Positions 63,170 to 64,000 of a stretch of DNA of 64,000 bases are shown piece by piece; the first letter of the stretch is position 1; every line of letters starts with the position of its first letter. The DNA is from Chionis minor (lineage: Eukaryota > Chordata > Aves > Charadriiformes > Chionididae), in the NCBI GenBank assembly GCA_013398295.1, contig VZSF01003241.1, forward strand, positions 448,469 to 512,468, in the 5' to 3' direction. The notes beneath the pieces are model-generated. The model ran no database searches and had not been told where the DNA came from. It saw only the letters and a program-made list of their open reading frames with translations. The position numbers and the translations under genes are program-made.

Positions 63170-63207
63170 TTAAGATTAAATTTAATTAAATAAAATTTAA
63201 TTCTTAA
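63170..63207. repeat. AT-rich inverted repeat
   Basis: TTAAGATTAAATTT (63170-63183) is mirrored by AAATTTAATTCTTAA (63193-63207), with one extra T and a loop of about nine bases. The unit is flanked on both sides by the direct repeat AAACCACAC. Confidence 0.7.
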
Positions 63208-63278
63208 ACCACACTCCCTCCTCCTTTCTCCAGTTCACAGTAGCGCAGCTTCCCCTGCCCTGCACCCAACAGATTTAC

Positions 63279-63440
63279 CTCTGGTTTGGCTGACACCCGC
63301 AGCGTACAGCTGCGCCGAGGAAACACCAAGCACCGCTTGGCAGCCGCTCTTTCCAGGGCTCCCCACGCCGTCATGTGATGCGGAGTGAGCTGGGCACAGC
63401 CTGACGAGGGCTAAGGAGCACGGTCCTAAAAACACCGTAC
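63279..63440 (-). promoter_or_regulatory. CAPN6: Candidate CAPN6 promoter and non-coding first exon
   Basis: This segment is locally GC-rich with about ten CpG in 160 bp. On the minus strand it ends CCAAACCAGAG|GTAAATCT, a reasonable donor at 63278. An E-box of the M-box type, TCATGTGA, lies at 63371-63378. Mammalian CAPN6 has a non-coding first exon, so one is expected upstream of 60194. No TATA box is evident. The assignment is inference only. Confidence 0.3.
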
Positions 63441-64000
63441 CACAGTCCACTGCTCTGTAGAGTGAAAGGGACCACTCCAGGGGAGGGACAGAAGAGGGAG
63501 GAAGGGGGGAAAAACACCCAAGCAGCTCTACAGGTCAGACATTCTTATATTTTTGATTTATTTCCCTGTCCATATACAATTACAGTTTTGCTTTCTGTCT
63601 TTTCCAGCCACTGAGCCAAGCTCCCCAGCACTTCACCTCTCTGGGCAGCCCAACAGCTCCACAGCTGACCCCAAGGCTACTACAGCACCGTGGCAATCCC
63701 CCTTGAGTATCAGCAGGGGCACACGAGGGCCCACATCTCTCAGCTTTCAATCACTGAACTTTAAAGTCTTTCTCTGACCCTCTGTTTTTCCAGGGAGATT
63801 CCTATTTTGATCAGAAAAAGGATTTCAGCAGAACAGCGCAATCACGTCAGTGCAGGTCCCCTTTTCAATCAGGCGCTATGCGCAGCATCCCCTCCTGACA
63901 ACAGAAGCATTTCATTTCTACTTACAGTTAATACTCAGAGTTGTTTTCCCCTGTCGCAGCCAGCAAGAGTAGGGCTAAATCACATTCAACACAGTGGCAA
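63441..64000. other. Far 5' flank of CAPN6
   Basis: I see no gene, repeat or RNA feature in the last 560 bases. DCX would be expected further on by synteny but is not seen. Confidence 0.5.

Larger units (their letters stand above)
60184..63278 (-). other. CAPN6: CAPN6 upstream region / probable 5' UTR intron
   Basis: If the non-coding exon proposed at 63279-63440 is correct, this 3.1-kb stretch is a 5' UTR intron. It contains repeat copy B, a 20-A tract, a MIR-like segment near 62971, an AT-rich inverted repeat at 63170, and GC-rich sequence at 62580-62900 with a 170-codon minus-strand frame of no recognisable product. No exon of DCX is seen. Confidence 0.45.

Overview
The window is vertebrate nuclear DNA, almost certainly from a bird. 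The evidence is CR1 LINE fragments with the avian 3' end, a solo LTR of the kind common in neoavian genomes, sparse ancient MIR-like SINE remnants, and no mammalian L1 or Alu. There is no sign of bacterial, operon or CRISPR content.

One gene dominates: calpain 6 (CAPN6), on the minus strand. I assembled it by hand from 12 coding exons between 60183 (ATG) and 4798 (stop). All 11 introns are GT-AG, the phases close exactly, and the product is 644 residues. It has the PalB/TRA-3-type layout of CAPN5 and CAPN6: a two-lobed CysPc protease core, a C2-like domain, and a C-terminal C2 domain ending SSDDLVEL. The start ([14 protein letters not shown]) and this tail point to CAPN6 rather than CAPN5. 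Eutherian CAPN6 has lost the active-site cysteine, but this gene keeps a full Cys81/His252/Asn284 triad, so it probably encodes an active protease.

Layout from left to right. 1-340 is a strong CpG island of unknown owner, followed by a CR1 (about 341-795). 800-4797 is 3' flank and CAPN6 3' UTR, with a striking foldback at 4621-4687. 4798-28271 holds coding exons 12 to 2. 28272-60018 is the 31.7-kb intron 1, which carries an ancient 1-kb CR1, three smaller CR1 pieces, an antisense solo LTR, and a decayed protein-like stretch (about 49.06-50.8 kb) with a CpG-rich ATG just upstream at 51407. 60019-60183 is coding exon 1, bracketed by two copies of a 65-bp direct repeat. 60184-64000 is 5' flank, with a candidate non-coding first exon and promoter near 63279-63440.

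By established synteny the neighbours of CAPN6 should be PAK3 and DCX, but no exon of either is recognisable here. All calls come from reading and hand translation; no alignment, expression or repeat search was run.
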